A stretch of DNA of 30,777 nucleotides, taken from the NCBI GenBank assembly GCA_038150305.1, contig JAYOTG010000022.1, positions 1 through 30,777 on the forward strand. Direction: 5' to 3'. The notes under the pieces are model-generated. The model worked only from the letters and a program-made list of their open reading frames with translations, had not been told where the DNA came from and did no database searches. Made by a program: the position numbers and the translations under genes. Positions 30,726-30,777 of this stretch are shown here, piece after piece. How positions within the stretch are numbered: the stretch's first letter is position 1; every line of letters starts with the position of its first letter. This DNA is from MGIIa-L3 sp038150305 (GTDB lineage Archaea > Thermoplasmatota > Poseidoniia > Poseidoniales > Poseidoniaceae).

Positions 30726-30777
30726 AATCTGGTTGATCCTGCCAGAGGCGACCGCTATTGGAGTTCGATTAAGCCAT
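30726..30777 (+). rRNA. 16S ribosomal RNA, 5' end (partial; continues beyond the window)
   Basis: The block CTGGTTGATCCTGCCAGAGG and the following CGCTATTGGAGTTCGATTAAG match the universally conserved 5' end of archaeal 16S rRNA (TCCGGTTGATCCTGCCGGAGG type, ending in AAGCCAT). Only about 52 bases are present. The exact mature 5' end is estimated. The tGGTTGATCCTGCCAGAGGcgac form fits marine Thermoplasmatota, but so short a stretch cannot place the lineage. Confidence 0.95.

Noticed and set aside
1..30777. CRISPR arrays, insertion sequences, integrases or phage genes
   Set aside because: No regularly spaced repeats, transposase motifs or terminal inverted repeats were seen; the window reads as core chromosome.

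Overview
This window is a high-GC archaeal chromosome segment, most likely from Thermoplasmatota and probably Marine Group II (Poseidoniales). The evidence is as follows. The last ~52 bases are the 5' end of an archaeal 16S rRNA. The ribosomal-protein cluster has the euryarchaeal order and includes the archaeal/eukaryal proteins S4e, L19e, L32e, aIF1 and RNase P Rpp29. There is a group II chaperonin, a Hef-type helicase-nuclease, and secreted proteins with C-terminal membrane anchors. The genus is not determinable by eye, and the Marine Group II placement is inference.

Layout. (1) 21-8521, plus strand: a lipobox-bearing subtilisin-like protease, a class I/II PLP aminotransferase, two unrecognised membrane proteins, and a 1112-residue secreted multi-domain surface protein with a C-terminal transmembrane anchor and a short cytoplasmic tail motif. 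(2) 8586-10211: a thermosome subunit. (3) 10322-13144: a two-gene redox unit. The first gene encodes ferredoxin, flavodoxin and an SdhB-like scaffold that has lost nearly all its iron-sulfur cysteines. The second encodes an HdrB/SdhE-like CCG protein whose second CCG motif is degraded. (4) 13145-15709, minus strand: a Hef/FANCM-XPF homologue, convergent with the redox unit (the stop codons abut) and divergent from the ribosomal operon. (5) 16037-28291: 24 tightly packed genes, L3-L4-L23-L2-S19-L22-S3-L29-aIF1-Rpp29-S17-L14-L24-S4e-L5-S14-S8-L6-L32e-L19e-L18-S5-L30-L15. (6) 28359-30290: a SecY with an extra N-terminal four-helix membrane domain. (7) 30291-30725: a promoter and structured leader, then the start of the 16S rRNA.

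How it works together. The right half is one large translation and secretion locus: ribosomal proteins, an initiation factor, an RNase P subunit, the translocon pore and then the small-subunit rRNA. The ribosomal operon and the 16S rRNA have near-identical TATA-region sequences (22 of 28 positions), which suggests joint control. Translational coupling is pervasive. At seven junctions the stop codon is built into a GAGGTGA Shine-Dalgarno sequence. At others the start and stop overlap as ATGA, GTGA or TGATG.

The least conventional content is the redox pair (a cluster-stripped SdhB module fused to two electron carriers), the extended SecY with a possible 19-codon ORF just before it, and the SAP-domain extension of L32e.
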